Shown here piece after piece: positions 51,356 to 60,827 of a stretch of 64,000 nt of DNA. The notes under the pieces were generated by a model. The model was given only the letters and a program-made list of their open reading frames with translations. It was not told the origin of the DNA and made no database searches. This DNA comes from Leifsonia sp. ZF2019 (GTDB taxonomy: Bacteria; Actinomycetota; Actinomycetes; Actinomycetales; Microbacteriaceae). The stretch lies in the NCBI RefSeq assembly GCF_019924635.1, contig NZ_CP065037.1, forward strand, positions 1,922,001-1,986,000, written 5' to 3'. The position numbers and the translations under genes were made by a program. Numbering within the stretch: position 1 is the first letter of the stretch; each line of letters starts with the position of its first letter.

Positions 51356-52650
51356 GGTTTCTCCTCGAGGTCGGTTGCGGTGGCGGGGGCGTCGGTGGTG
51401 GCGGCCGGCCGGATGGCGTCGAACTCGGCGTGCAGTCGCCAGCCCGCGGGGTTCTTGGGGCCGGCGTCGAGCGTGCCGCCGTACAGCGCGACGCGCTCGC
51501 GCAGCCCGATCAGGCCGCGACCGGAGCCCTCGACGGCGTCGGTGTGCACGGCGGCGTCGTCCTCGACGGTGATCGCGATGCGCTCCGGGCGGAAGCGGAT
51601 GGTCACCTCGACGGTGTCGGCCAGCGGACCGTACCGGAGGGCGTTGGTGAGGCCCTCCTGCACCACCCGGTAGACGGTGAGCTGTTGGCCGATGTCGGCG
51701 GGCGGCTCGCCGGTGATGGTGATGCGCACGGACATGCCGGCGGCGCGGAACCGCTCCACGAGCTCGCCGAGGTCGCCGACGCCCGGCTGGGGCTGGTGGG
51801 CGGCGCCCTCGAGTTCGTCGGAGCGCAGGACGCCCAGCAGGCGGCGCATGTCTCCGAGCGCGGTCCGCCCCGTCTCCGCGACCATCCGCATGGTCTCCGC
51901 GGAGCGGTCCGGTGCGGTCTGAGCGAGGCGGGCCGATCCCTCCGAGAGAGTGATCATGACCGTGAGGCTGTGCGACACGATGTCGTGCATCTCGCGCGCG
52001 ATGCGGCTGCGCTCGGCGGACGCCGCGATGACCGCTTGCTGGTCGCGTTCCCGAGCCAGCTGGCGGGCACGGTCGATGAGGGCCGTCAGGTAGCGGCGGC
52101 GGCCGCCGATGTTGTTGCCGATCAGCACGGCGACCAGCGAGAACGCGAGGACCGTGAACCCGGTGCTCGTCGGGTCCTCCGGCTGGGCCGCGTAGACACC
52201 CGTGCGGCGGAGCAGCTGGGTGATTCCGAGCGAGCCGAGCGACGCGCCCGCGGTGATCGCGAAGCCGATCCAGGCGGAGGACGTGGAGCGGTAGACCGCG
52301 AGGGCATAGAGGGCGAACAGCGCGGGGACGAAGTCCACGAGGTGGCCGAGCAGGGTGCTGACGACGAGCACCGCCATGGCGACCGCGAAGACCACCCGTG
52401 GGTGCTGCCGCCTGACGTAGAGCGAGCCGCCGGCGGCGATCACGAGGGCGACCTCGATCGCTCCGGCGACGGACGGCGTCATGATCAGGGTGACGACGGT
52501 CAGCAGGATGGACGGGACGAAGTAGACGGTGACGACCGCCGTGTCGACGAGGAGCGGATGATCCGCCAGGAAGCGGCGGATGACCCCGGGCGGTCTGGGG
52601 AGTTCCAGAGCGCCCGGGGCCGGATCCGCCGCGGGGAGGGACGGGGTCAT
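51352..52650 (-). CDS. sensor histidine kinase (HisKA_3 type)
   Basis: 432 residues. About five or six hydrophobic helices in residues 35-185, without a large extracellular loop, then a coiled linker and dimerisation helix with the His in AREMHDIVSHSLTVMI (near residue 245). The ATPase part keeps the N-box QEGLTNALRYG, VEDDA, and GRGLIGLRERV. Membrane-intrinsic sensing is typical of kinases paired with ABC exporters. ATG overlaps the permease stop (ATGA). Confidence 0.92.
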   Translation of the reverse strand: MTPSLPAADPAPGALELPRPPGVIRRFLADHPLLVDTAVVTVYFVPSILLTVVTLIMTPSVAGAIEVALVIAAGGSLYVRRQHPRVVFAVAMAVLVVSTLLGHLVDFVPALFALYALAVYRSTSSAWIGFAITAGASLGSLGITQLLRRTGVYAAQPEDPTSTGFTVLAFSLVAVLIGNNIGGRRRYLTALIDRARQLARERDQQAVIAASAERSRIAREMHDIVSHSLTVMITLSEGSARLAQTAPDRSAETMRMVAETGRTALGDMRRLLGVLRSDELEGAAHQPQPGVGDLGELVERFRAAGMSVRITITGEPPADIGQQLTVYRVVQEGLTNALRYGPLADTVEVTIRFRPERIAITVEDDAAVHTDAVEGSGRGLIGLRERVALYGGTLDAGPKNPAGWRLHAEFDAIRPAATTDAPATATDLEEKP

Positions 52651-53504
52651 GCGTCCCGTCGCTGGAGCAGGAGGGCGCCCACGACGAACGAGACCACGGC
52701 CCAGGCGATCGCCGTGAGGATGTTCGCCCACGGCTCGAGCGTCCCGTTGGTCACCCCGGCGAGTCCGGTTCCCGCGCTGCTCAGGAGGTAGTGCCCGGCA
52801 TCCTGCACCCACTGGGTCTTGGTCAGGCTCGAGACGAGGTTGGCGATGATCGGCAGCACCAGCAGCACGCCGAGGGCCGCAGCGATGCCGCCGGCGGTCG
52901 ACTTGAGGATGGCGCCCACGCCCAGGGCGAAGACCGCGACCAGCCCGAGGTAGGCGCCGGCGCCGACGATCGCCCAGAGCGTGTCGGAGGCGAGCAGGTC
53001 GCCGGGGTAGCCCTTGCCGTTCAGGATGGGCAGCGCGACCGCCCAGGAGGCCGCCGAGGAGACCAGCCCGACGACGAAGGAGACGCCGAACAGGACCAGG
53101 GCCTTCGCCAGGAAGACCGGGAAGCGGCGCGGCACGGCGGCGAACGACGAACGGATCATCCCGGTGGAGAACTCCCCGCTGATGACCAGCACGCCGAGGA
53201 CGGCGATCACGAGGGCGGCGAACGTCAGTCCGGCCGTCGAGGCGCTGGTGGCGAACTGCGCCGCCTGGGCCTCGATCCCGGCACGCTGGGACTGCGGCAC
53301 CTCGCCGAACAGGACCGACTTCTCCGGGATCGCCGTCGCGACGAGGGCGGCGATGCCGATGACGAGCACGATGACGCTCGCGAGCGTCCAGAACGTGGAA
53401 CGCAGGGTGCGCAGCTTGATCCACTCGGAGCGGACGACGCGCGGGAAGCTGAGCCGGCCGAGCGTCGAGTGCTCGTGCGGGCGGGCGGGGGCTGTCGTGG
53501 TCAC
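52647..53504 (-). CDS. ABC transporter permease (ABC-2 type)
   Basis: 285 residues with six hydrophobic segments and a basic cytoplasmic N-terminus (VVRSEWIKLRTLRSTFWT), the standard look of ABC-2 exporter permeases. The ATPase gene precedes it with a GTGA overlap, the kinase follows with ATGA. Likely exports a peptide, lipid or drug, with the kinase sensing the same compound. Confidence 0.9.
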   Translation of the reverse strand: MTTTAPARPHEHSTLGRLSFPRVVRSEWIKLRTLRSTFWTLASVIVLVIGIAALVATAIPEKSVLFGEVPQSQRAGIEAQAAQFATSASTAGLTFAALVIAVLGVLVISGEFSTGMIRSSFAAVPRRFPVFLAKALVLFGVSFVVGLVSSAASWAVALPILNGKGYPGDLLASDTLWAIVGAGAYLGLVAVFALGVGAILKSTAGGIAAALGVLLVLPIIANLVSSLTKTQWVQDAGHYLLSSAGTGLAGVTNGTLEPWANILTAIAWAVVSFVVGALLLQRRDA

Positions 53505-54412
53505 TTCTCGACCTCCGTGCGGTATTCGACCTCGTCGTGGGTGAGCTCGAGGTAGGCCTCCTCGAGCGAAGCGCTCAGCGGCGTGAGCTCGTGGAGCACC
53601 ACGCCGGAGCGGGCGGCGGCCTCGCCGACCTGGGCGGCCGTGAGTCCGGTGACTTCGATGAGCTGGTTCTCCACGCCGGTCACGGTGACGTCGGCGGAGG
53701 AGATCGCGCGGGCGAGCTCGTCGACCTGCGGCGTGCGCACCCGCACGGCGTTGCGGGTGGCGCCGGCGAGGATCTGGTCGACGGGGGCGTCGGCCAGGAT
53801 GCGCCCGCGGCCGAGCACGATGATGTGGTCGGCGGTCTGGGCCATCTCGCTCATCAGGTGCGAGGAGAGGAAGACGGTCCGGCCCTGTGCGGCCAGGTGA
53901 CGGGCGAACTGCCGCACCCAGAGCACGCCCTCCGGGTCGAGGCCGTTGACCGGCTCGTCCAGGATGAGGGTGGCGGGGTCGCCGAGCATGGCGGCGGCGA
54001 TGCCGAGCCGCTGGCCCATGCCGAGCGAGAACCCGCCGACGCGCTTGCCCGCGACGGAGTCGAGCCCGGTGAGCCCGATGACCTCGTGGACGCGGCGCTT
54101 CGGGATGCCGTGGGTGGCCGCCATCGCGAGCAGGTGTCCGTAGGCGGTGCGGCCGGTGTGCACGGCCTTGGCGTCGAGCAGGGCGCCGACCTCGGTGAGC
54201 GGCGAACTCAGCTCGGCGTAGCGTTTGCCGTTGACGGTCGCACCTCCCGAGGTCGGGCGGTCGAGGCCCATGATCATGCGCATGGTCGTCGACTTGCCCG
54301 CGCCGTTCGGCCCGAGGAAGCCGGTGACCTTGCCGGGCTGGACGGTGGCGGTGATGCCGTCGACGGCCGTCTTGGGGCCGAACCTCTTCGTGAGGCGGTC
54401 GAGTTGAATCAT
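53501..54412 (-). CDS. ABC transporter ATP-binding protein
   Basis: 303-residue ATPase. Walker A GPNGAGKST near residue 38, Q-loop in LTEVGALLD, signature FSLGMGQRLGIA (near 130), Walker B LILDEPVNGLDPEG, H-loop FLSSHLMSE. The C-terminal 80 residues form the extra domain seen in drug/peptide exporters. ATG at 54412 with TACGTT 6 nt upstream (leaderless). First gene of a four-gene operon with the permease, kinase and regulator. Confidence 0.93.
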   Translation of the reverse strand: MIQLDRLTKRFGPKTAVDGITATVQPGKVTGFLGPNGAGKSTTMRMIMGLDRPTSGGATVNGKRYAELSSPLTEVGALLDAKAVHTGRTAYGHLLAMAATHGIPKRRVHEVIGLTGLDSVAGKRVGGFSLGMGQRLGIAAAMLGDPATLILDEPVNGLDPEGVLWVRQFARHLAAQGRTVFLSSHLMSEMAQTADHIIVLGRGRILADAPVDQILAGATRNAVRVRTPQVDELARAISSADVTVTGVENQLIEVTGLTAAQVGEAAARSGVVLHELTPLSASLEEAYLELTHDEVEYRTEVEK

Positions 54413-54418
54413 GGTTCC

Positions 54419-54424
54419 AACGTA
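54419..54424 (-). promoter_or_regulatory. -10 box of leaderless promoter (ABC/two-component operon)
   Basis: TACGTT on the minus strand, 6 nt before the ATG at 54412. Confidence 0.6.
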
Positions 54425-54490
54425 GAGGGAGGGGCCCTCGTCCGCCATCGGCCCCTGGTACCAGGCCGGTCGGACGAGGGTCCCCTCCTC
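54425..54490. promoter_or_regulatory. long inverted repeat between pepN and the ABC operon
   Basis: Arms 54425-54444 and 54471-54490 can pair (CCTCGTCCG and AGGGG segments with one bulge), around the perfect palindrome CCTGGTACCAGG (54454-54465). The near arm touches the -10 box of the ABC operon. It may be the pepN terminator, an operator for the operon's response regulator, or both. Confidence 0.55.
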
Positions 54491-54518
54491 AGCTTGTTCG
54501 CGTGATGCGCGCGGTGCG

Positions 54519-57065
54519 TCAGCTCTGCGCGTCGCGCTCCTGGGCGGCGAGCGCGCGCTCCACGCCCGCGAGGTTCTCCACCACGAGGCGGCGGAGCGCC
54601 GCCGGCTCCGGATGGGCGTCGAGCCAGGCGCGCGTCGCGTCGCGCAGCTCGGCGTTCGCCAGCGCCGCCGGGTACATGCCCGCGACGAGGTACTCCGCGA
54701 TCTTGTACGAGCGCGACTCCCACACGTCCTGCAGGGCGGCGAAGTACGGCGAGACGAAGCCTGCGAGCACCGACGTGTCCGCCGCGCGCTGGAAGCCGAT
54801 CCCGGTGAAGCGCACGATGGTGTTCGGGAGGTCGTCGGAGCCGAACACCGAGTCCCATGCCGCCTGCTTGCCCGCGGCGGTCGGGATGCTCGCCCGCGCC
54901 TGCGCGGCGAACTGGCCGCCGTTGGCGGTGTTGTCCGCCGCGAGGGCCGCGTCGATCTCGGCGGTGCCGGCCGCACCACCGGCGACGAGGGCGATCAGCA
55001 GCTCCCAGGCCAGGTCGGTGTCGACCGTGAGACCGTCGAGCGTCTGCGAGCCGTCGCGCAGCGCGGCGATCTCGGCCAGGTGCTCGTCGGTCGACGCGTA
55101 GGCGGCGAAGAACTTGACGAACTGGAACTGCGCGTCGCTGCCGGCCTCGGCCTGCTTCGCCAGCTCCCAGAGCGCGGTCGCGACCGCCTGCATCGTCTCC
55201 TTCTGACGCTCGGGCGCGACGTAGCTTCCCGCGGCCAGGCCGAGCTGGGTGAGGGTCGTGCGGAGCGTGGTCGACTCCGTCTCGGCGGCGATGTTGCCGA
55301 GCACGAGGCGCACGTAGTCGCTCGCGCTGCTCTCGGCATCGCGCGTGGCATCCCAGGCGGCGCCCCAGACGAGCGAGCGCGCGAGCGGGCTCTCGATCTG
55401 GCCGAGGTGCTCGATCGCGACGGCCAGCGACGCGTCGTCCAGACGGATCTTGGCGTAGGCCAGGTCGTCGTCGTTGAGCAGCACGAGCGCCGGGCGGGTG
55501 CGGCCGACGAGTTCGGCGACCTCGGTGCGCTCCCCGTCGACGTCGAGCTCGACACGGTGGTCGCGTACGAGCGCGCCGTCACGCAGCTCGTAGAAGCCGA
55601 TCGCGAGGCGGTGCGGGCGGATGGTCGGGTAGTCGGCCGCGGCGGTCTGCAGCACGGCGAACGACGTGATGACGCCGTCCGCGTCGACCTCGATCTCGGG
55701 GCGAAGCGTGTTGACGCCCGCGGTCTCGAGCCACTTCGCCGACCAGTCGGTGAGGTCGCGGCCGCTGGTGGCCTCCAGCTCGACGAGGAGGTCCTTCAGC
55801 TCGGTGTTGCCGTGGGCGTGCTTCGTGAAGTACTCGGAGACGCCTGCGAGGAAGTCGTCCTGGCCGACCCACGCCACCAGCTGCTTGAGCACCGAGGCGC
55901 CCTTGGCGTAGGTGATGCCGTCGAAGTTGACCTGCACGTCCTCCAGGTCGTTGATCGTGGCGACGATGGGGTGGGTCGACGGCAGCTGGTCCTGCTTGTA
56001 CGCCCAGCTCTTCTCCATCGCGGCGAAGGTCGTCCACGCCTCGTGCCACTCGGTCGCCTCGGCCGTCGCGAGAGTCGAGGCGTACTCGGCGAACGACTCG
56101 TTCAGCCACAGGTCGTTCCACCACTTCATGGTGACCAGGTCGCCGAACCACATGTGCGCGAGCTCGTGCAGGATCGTGACGACGCGGCGCTCCTTGATGG
56201 CGTCGGTCACCTTGGAGCGGAACACGTAGGTCTCGGTGAATGTCACCGCGCCGGCGTTCTCCATCGCGCCGGCGTTGAACTCCGGCACGAACAGCTGGTC
56301 GTACTTCTCGAACGGGTACGGGACGTCGAACCGCTCCTCGTAGAAGGCGAAGCCCTCGCGGGTCTTCTCGAAGATGTAATCGGCGTCGAGGAACCCGGCC
56401 AGGCTCTTGCGCGCGTAGACGCCGAGCGGGATGGTCCGGCCGTCGCTGCTCGTCAGCTCGCTGTGCACCGACTCGTACGGTCCGGCGATGAGTGCGGTGA
56501 TGTACGACGAGATGACAGAGGTCGGGGCGAACGTCCACGTCGCGACGCCCTCGCCCGCGGGCACGGGCTCGGGGGTGGGGGAGTTGCTCACCACGGCCCA
56601 GTTCGCGGGAGCGGTGAGCGTGAACGCGAACGTCGCCTTCAGATCGGGCTGCTCGAAGACCGCGAACATGCGGCGGGAGTCGGGCACCTCGAACTGGCTG
56701 TAGAGGTACACCTCGCCGTCGACCGGGTCGACGAAGCGGTGCAGACCCTCACCGGTGTTCGTGTAGATCGCGTCGGCGTCGACGGTCAGCACGTTCTCGG
56801 CCTGCAGGCCGTCCAACCGGATGCGCACGCCGTCGGCGACCTCCGCCGGGTCGAGCTCGACGCCGTTGAGGACCACTGAGTGCACGGTGCGGGTGATCGC
56901 ATCGATGAACGTCGACGCGCCCGCGGTCGCGGAGAAGCGCACGGTCGTCGTGCTGCGGAAGGTCTCCGGACCGGTCGTCAGGTCGAGCGCGACCTCGTAG
57001 GCGTGGGTGCTGACGAGCGACGCGCGCTCCTGTGCTTCGATGCGGGTGAGGTTTTCTCCGGGCAA
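54519..57065 (-). CDS. pepN: aminopeptidase N (M1 family)
   Basis: 848-residue zinc aminopeptidase that removes N-terminal residues from peptides. GAMENAGAVTF binds the N-terminus; the zinc motif TILHELAHMWFGDLVTMKWWNDLWLNE holds HELAH plus the downstream Glu and spans about residues 290-315. The C-terminal ERAP-like helical domain is complete. The start is TTG at 57065: AAGGAG lies 7 nt upstream and the conserved LTRIEAQERA follows; the in-frame extension beyond it has no family likeness. Confidence 0.95.
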   Translation of the reverse strand: MPGENLTRIEAQERASLVSTHAYEVALDLTTGPETFRSTTTVRFSATAGASTFIDAITRTVHSVVLNGVELDPAEVADGVRIRLDGLQAENVLTVDADAIYTNTGEGLHRFVDPVDGEVYLYSQFEVPDSRRMFAVFEQPDLKATFAFTLTAPANWAVVSNSPTPEPVPAGEGVATWTFAPTSVISSYITALIAGPYESVHSELTSSDGRTIPLGVYARKSLAGFLDADYIFEKTREGFAFYEERFDVPYPFEKYDQLFVPEFNAGAMENAGAVTFTETYVFRSKVTDAIKERRVVTILHELAHMWFGDLVTMKWWNDLWLNESFAEYASTLATAEATEWHEAWTTFAAMEKSWAYKQDQLPSTHPIVATINDLEDVQVNFDGITYAKGASVLKQLVAWVGQDDFLAGVSEYFTKHAHGNTELKDLLVELEATSGRDLTDWSAKWLETAGVNTLRPEIEVDADGVITSFAVLQTAAADYPTIRPHRLAIGFYELRDGALVRDHRVELDVDGERTEVAELVGRTRPALVLLNDDDLAYAKIRLDDASLAVAIEHLGQIESPLARSLVWGAAWDATRDAESSASDYVRLVLGNIAAETESTTLRTTLTQLGLAAGSYVAPERQKETMQAVATALWELAKQAEAGSDAQFQFVKFFAAYASTDEHLAEIAALRDGSQTLDGLTVDTDLAWELLIALVAGGAAGTAEIDAALAADNTANGGQFAAQARASIPTAAGKQAAWDSVFGSDDLPNTIVRFTGIGFQRAADTSVLAGFVSPYFAALQDVWESRSYKIAEYLVAGMYPAALANAELRDATRAWLDAHPEPAALRRLVVENLAGVERALAAQERDAQS

Positions 57066-57152
57066 CGGTGACTCCTTGAAGACGAGATTCGCGTGGATCG
57101 TGTCCACCCGATCCACCTTAGTGACCCGCGCGCCGCCGTCGGCGGCCTTCCC

Positions 57153-57158
57153 TAGACT
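57153..57158 (+). promoter_or_regulatory. -10 box of leaderless promoter (rpiB operon)
   Basis: TAGACT, 6 nt before the ATG at 57165. Confidence 0.6.
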
Positions 57159-57164
57159 TGCCTC

Positions 57165-57653
57165 ATGCGCATCCACATCGCCACCGACCATGCCGGCCTC
57201 GACTTCAGCACGCACCTCCAGGAGCACCTGAGCGCCGCGGGCCACGAGGTCGTGGACCACGGTCCGGCCGCGTACGACCCGATCGACGACTACCCGGCGT
57301 TCTGCATCAACGCCGCGAAGGCCGTGGTGCGCGATCAGCAGGCCGGCGTGCAGGCGCTCGGGGTCGTCTTCGGCGGATCGGGCAACGGCGAGCAGATCGC
57401 CGCCAACAAGGTGCTCGGCGTGCGTGCGGCGCTGGTCTGGAACGAGAGCACCGCGCAGCTCGCCCGGCAGCACAACGATGCCAACGTGATCTCGATCGGC
57501 GCGCGGCAGCACACCGTGGAGGAGGCCACGCGCTTCATCGACCTCTTCATCGCGGAGCCGTTCTCGTTCGAGGAGCGGCACGTGCGCCGGATCGCACAGC
57601 TGGCCGAGTTCGAGGCCACCGGCGACATCGCGGGCAAGAACGTGGACCGCTGA
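57165..57653 (+). CDS. rpiB: ribose-5-phosphate isomerase B
   Basis: 162-residue RpiB/LacAB-type isomerase that interconverts ribose-5-P and ribulose-5-P. IATDHAGLDFSTHL, GHEVVDHGP and VFGGSGNGEQIAANKVLGVRAAL are the substrate-binding segments; the Cys base position is replaced by the SGNGEQ pattern seen in actinobacterial enzymes. Leaderless ATG. Its stop overlaps the glycosylase ATG by 1 nt, beginning a run of four genes on one mRNA. Confidence 0.94.
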   Translation: MRIHIATDHAGLDFSTHLQEHLSAAGHEVVDHGPAAYDPIDDYPAFCINAAKAVVRDQQAGVQALGVVFGGSGNGEQIAANKVLGVRAALVWNESTAQLARQHNDANVISIGARQHTVEEATRFIDLFIAEPFSFEERHVRRIAQLAEFEATGDIAGKNVDR

Positions 57654-58645
57654 TGCCCGAGGGCCACTCCGTCCATCGCATCGCCCGGCAGTTCGCGACC
57701 AACTTCGTCGGTCACCGGGTGGCCGTCTCGTCGCCCCAGGGGCGGTTCGCCGAGGGCGCCGCGCGCATCGACGGCCAGGTCATGACCGCGGCGAAGGCCG
57801 TGGGTAAGCAGATGTTCCTCGAGTTCGAGAACGGGCTGTGGCTGCGCATCCACCTCGGCATCTACGGTGCGTGGGACTTCGCGGGCGAGATCAGCGTCGA
57901 TCCGACGATCGCCTCGGCCAACGGGCGTATGGGGCAGACCAACCAGCGCGGCACCGTGGCCGACGACGCCCGGGTCTTCGACGACGCGGGTGAGAACTCC
58001 CTCCATTCGATCGGCGCACCGCGCCGCACCCGCTTGCGCATGGCCGAGTCGGAGAAGCTGGAGGCCGAGATCACGACGTTCCCGCCCGAGCCGGTCGGCC
58101 AGGTGCGTGTGCGCCTGCTGACGGACACCGCAGTGGCGGACCTCCGAGGCCCCACGGCCTGCGAGGTGCTGGACCCGGCGCAGGTGGATGCGGTCATCGC
58201 CAAGCTCGGGCCCGACCCGATGCTCGACGACGGGCCGGATGCCGAGGAGCGTTTTGTCGCGACGGTGCGGCGCAAGCCCACCGCGATCGCGCTCCTGCTC
58301 ATGGACCAGAGCGTCGTGAGCGGCATCGGCAACGTCTATCGCGCCGAGCTGCTGTTCCGCGCGCGCCAGAACCCGCACACGCCCGGCAAGCTGGTCCCGG
58401 AGGACACCGTGCGCGCACTCTGGCGCGACTGGGTGAAGCTGCTGCGCATCGGCGTCGCGACCGGCCAGATGATGACGATGGACGACCTCGACGACGCGGC
58501 GTACCGCAAAGCGATGGCGAGCCGCGACGACCGCCACTGGGTCTACAAGCGGGAAGGTCTGCCCTGCCGTGTCTGCGGGACGCACATCGTGATGGAGGAG
58601 CTGGGCGGCCGCAAGCTGTACTGGTGCCCGAAGGATCAGGCCTAG
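57653..58645 (+). CDS. nei: Fpg/Nei-family DNA glycosylase (endonuclease VIII-like)
   Basis: 330-residue base-excision glycosylase/AP lyase. It starts MPEGHSVHRIA, with the Pro2 nucleophile and Glu3 catalytic residue. The H2TH region VVSGIGNVYRAELLFRA and a C-terminal zinc finger (CRVCG then WCPKDQA) are present. The long insert between 90 and 130 (GRMGQTNQRGT) matches actinobacterial Nei2-like proteins. ATG at 57653 overlaps the rpiB stop. Confidence 0.93.
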   Translation: MPEGHSVHRIARQFATNFVGHRVAVSSPQGRFAEGAARIDGQVMTAAKAVGKQMFLEFENGLWLRIHLGIYGAWDFAGEISVDPTIASANGRMGQTNQRGTVADDARVFDDAGENSLHSIGAPRRTRLRMAESEKLEAEITTFPPEPVGQVRVRLLTDTAVADLRGPTACEVLDPAQVDAVIAKLGPDPMLDDGPDAEERFVATVRRKPTAIALLLMDQSVVSGIGNVYRAELLFRARQNPHTPGKLVPEDTVRALWRDWVKLLRIGVATGQMMTMDDLDDAAYRKAMASRDDRHWVYKREGLPCRVCGTHIVMEELGGRKLYWCPKDQA

Positions 58646-58653
58646 GAGGCGGC

Positions 58654-59292
58654 ATGCGCCAGAACCCGAGTTTCACCCTCACCGACGCCGAAGAACTGGC
58701 GCGGCTCGTCCGCGAGAACCCGTGGGCGACGTTCGTCAGCAACACCGAGGCCGGACTGGTGGCGTCGCACTACCCGGTGATCCTCGACGACACCCGGGAC
58801 GGGATCAGCCTCCTGAGTCATGTCGGCCGCCCCGACGAGCAGTTGCACGAGCTGGGCGAGCACGAGCTCATGATCATCGTGCAGGGCCCGCACGGCTACA
58901 TCTCGTCGGGCTGGTACGACGACAAGCCCGCCGTCCCGACCTGGAACTTCATCTCCGCGCACTTCTCCGGAGTGCCGGAGATCCTGAGCGACGAGGAGAA
59001 CCTCGACGTGCTCGCGCGCCTGGTCGACCACTTCGAGCGCGAGCTTCCGGAGCCGCGGCGGATGGCGGGCACCGAGGCCGACGCCGCGTACGCCCAGCGG
59101 ATCGCGTCGGGCACCGTCGGTCTGCGCCTCACACCGACCCGGATCACCGCCAAGCAGAAGATGAGCCAGAACCGGCCGGACCACATCGTCGACCGCATCC
59201 TCCGGGAGCTCGCCGGCGACGGGCCGTACGCGAGCGACGGGCTGCTCCGCGAGATGACGATCGTGCACGACCGCCGTCGCGCCGCCCGATGA
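58654..59292 (+). CDS. PaiB-type FMN-binding negative regulator
   Basis: 212-residue PaiB/FMN-binding split-barrel protein. Motifs: PWATFVSN, ASHYPVILD, LLSHVGRPDEQLHEL, VQGPHGYISSGWYDDKPAVPTWNF, the signature of the family. PaiB in Bacillus is linked to control of sporulation and proteases, but the role here is unknown. GGAGGC lies 6 nt before the ATG, 9 bp after the glycosylase. Confidence 0.9.
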   Translation: MRQNPSFTLTDAEELARLVRENPWATFVSNTEAGLVASHYPVILDDTRDGISLLSHVGRPDEQLHELGEHELMIIVQGPHGYISSGWYDDKPAVPTWNFISAHFSGVPEILSDEENLDVLARLVDHFERELPEPRRMAGTEADAAYAQRIASGTVGLRLTPTRITAKQKMSQNRPDHIVDRILRELAGDGPYASDGLLREMTIVHDRRRAAR

Positions 59293-60737
59293 GCCTGCTG
59301 CTGGCCGGGGCGCGGCTCCCCGGATCGGACGGCGTGCTGGACCTGCGGATCGTCGATGGCCGGATCGACGCCGTCGACCTCGCCGGACGTCTCGACCCGC
59401 GCGGGGCGGAACGGCTGGACCTGGGCGGTCGCTGGCTGGTGCCCGGGCTCTGGGACAACCACGTGCACTTCACCCAGTGGGCGCAGACCGCGCGCCGCCT
59501 GGACGTCTCGCGCGCGGCCTCCGCAGCGGAGGCGGCGGACCTGGTGCGCCGTCGCGTCGCGGCCGAGCCGGGGAAGGAGCTGCTGGTGGGGTTCGGCTTC
59601 CACGACGCACTCTGGCCCGACCTCCCGACCCGTGCCCTCTTGGACGCCGCGGCGGGGCAGCGGCCGGTGGTACTGATGGCGGGCGACCTGCACTGCTCCT
59701 GGCTGAACTCTGCTGCGGCGCGGCGGTTCGCCCCGGCATCCGACGACGCGGTGCTGCGAGAGGACGCGAGTTTCGCGGTCACGAGCGAACTCAGCGCAGC
59801 CGACGAGGCGACGTCGGACCGCTGGGCGGCCGAGGCCGCTGCGGCCGCGGCGCGCCGCGGCGTCGTCGGGATCGTCGACCTGGAGTACGGCTGGAACCTC
59901 GACACGTGGGTCCGCCGGATGGCGCCGTCCGATCCCCTCCTGCGCGTGGAGTTCGGCGTCTACGGCGACGATCTCGAACGCGCCGCCGGCCTGGGCCTGC
60001 GCACGGGCGCACCGGTGGAGGGCACCGACGGGCTGCTGACCGTCGGCCCGTTCAAGGTCATCTCCGACGGATCGCTCAACACGCGCACCGCGCTCTGCAC
60101 TCACGCCTATCCCGACGGCAGCCACGGTGTCGCCAACCTGAGCGGGGACGAGCTGGTCGCCGCGATGCGGTTCGCCGTCCGCAACGGCATCGAGCCCGCC
60201 GTCCACGCCATCGGCGACGAGGCGAACCGGCGGGCGCTGGACGCCTTCGAGCGCATCGGCGTTCGGGGCCGCATCGAGCATGCGCAGCTGGTCGCCCCGG
60301 ACGACGTGGCGCGTTTCGCGCGGCTCGGGGTGACCGCGAGCGTGCAGCCCGAGCACGCGATGCACGATCGGGATGTCGCCGAGCGACTGTGGGAGGGGCG
60401 CACCGACCGCGCCTTCCCGCTCGCGGACTTCCTCCGCCACGGCGTGCGGCTGGCCTTCGGGTCGGATGCGCCGGTCGCGCCGCTCGATCCGTGGGTCGCG
60501 ATCGGCGCCGCGGTGGATCGGTCGCGTGCCGGGCGCGAGCCGTGGCATCCCGAGCAGCGCATCCCGTTCTCCGCGGCGCTCGACGCCTCGGTGCGCAGCC
60601 GTGTGGCCACAGGGGAGCCTGCCGACCTCGTGGTCCTCGATGCCGACCCGTCGACGCTCGCGGGGGAGGCGCTGCGCGCCGCGCCCGTCGCCGCGACTCT
60701 GCTGGGCGGCCGGTTCACCCACGACACGCTCCGCTGA
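59289..60737 (+). CDS. YtcJ-like metal-dependent amidohydrolase
   Basis: 482-residue amidohydrolase-superfamily enzyme of the YtcJ/exoenzyme-regulator AepA type. N-terminal and C-terminal beta-sandwich parts flank a TIM barrel: DNHVHFTQWA carries the first His pair, then KVISDGSLNTRTA, HAIGDEANRRALDAFE, RIEHAQLV, and the metal Asp in AFGSDAPVAPLDPW. ATG overlaps the regulator stop (ATGA). Substrate not known. Confidence 0.9.
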   Translation: MSLLLAGARLPGSDGVLDLRIVDGRIDAVDLAGRLDPRGAERLDLGGRWLVPGLWDNHVHFTQWAQTARRLDVSRAASAAEAADLVRRRVAAEPGKELLVGFGFHDALWPDLPTRALLDAAAGQRPVVLMAGDLHCSWLNSAAARRFAPASDDAVLREDASFAVTSELSAADEATSDRWAAEAAAAAARRGVVGIVDLEYGWNLDTWVRRMAPSDPLLRVEFGVYGDDLERAAGLGLRTGAPVEGTDGLLTVGPFKVISDGSLNTRTALCTHAYPDGSHGVANLSGDELVAAMRFAVRNGIEPAVHAIGDEANRRALDAFERIGVRGRIEHAQLVAPDDVARFARLGVTASVQPEHAMHDRDVAERLWEGRTDRAFPLADFLRHGVRLAFGSDAPVAPLDPWVAIGAAVDRSRAGREPWHPEQRIPFSAALDASVRSRVATGEPADLVVLDADPSTLAGEALRAAPVAATLLGGRFTHDTLR

Positions 60738-60750
60738 GCCGCAGACGACA

Positions 60751-60814
60751 AGTGCGGCTCCCCGGGACGAGTGCTGCTCGGCGCAGCACCGCATTCGTCC
60801 CGAAGAGCCGCACT
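60751..60814. terminator. three-part hairpin between convergent genes
   Basis: AGTGCGGCTC (60751-60760) pairs with GAGCCGCACT (60805-60814), GGGACGA (60764-60770) with TCGTCCC (60795-60801), and GTGCTGC (60771-60777) with GCAGCAC (60783-60789): 24 paired bases. It lies after the amidohydrolase and after dps and can end both. Confidence 0.7.
60764..60814. repeat. palindromic intergenic repeat, copy B
   Basis: The inner 51 nt of the hairpin above; 40 of 51 positions match copy A at 30743-30793 without gaps. Confidence 0.6.
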
Positions 60815-60827
60815 CGTGCGGCGGACG

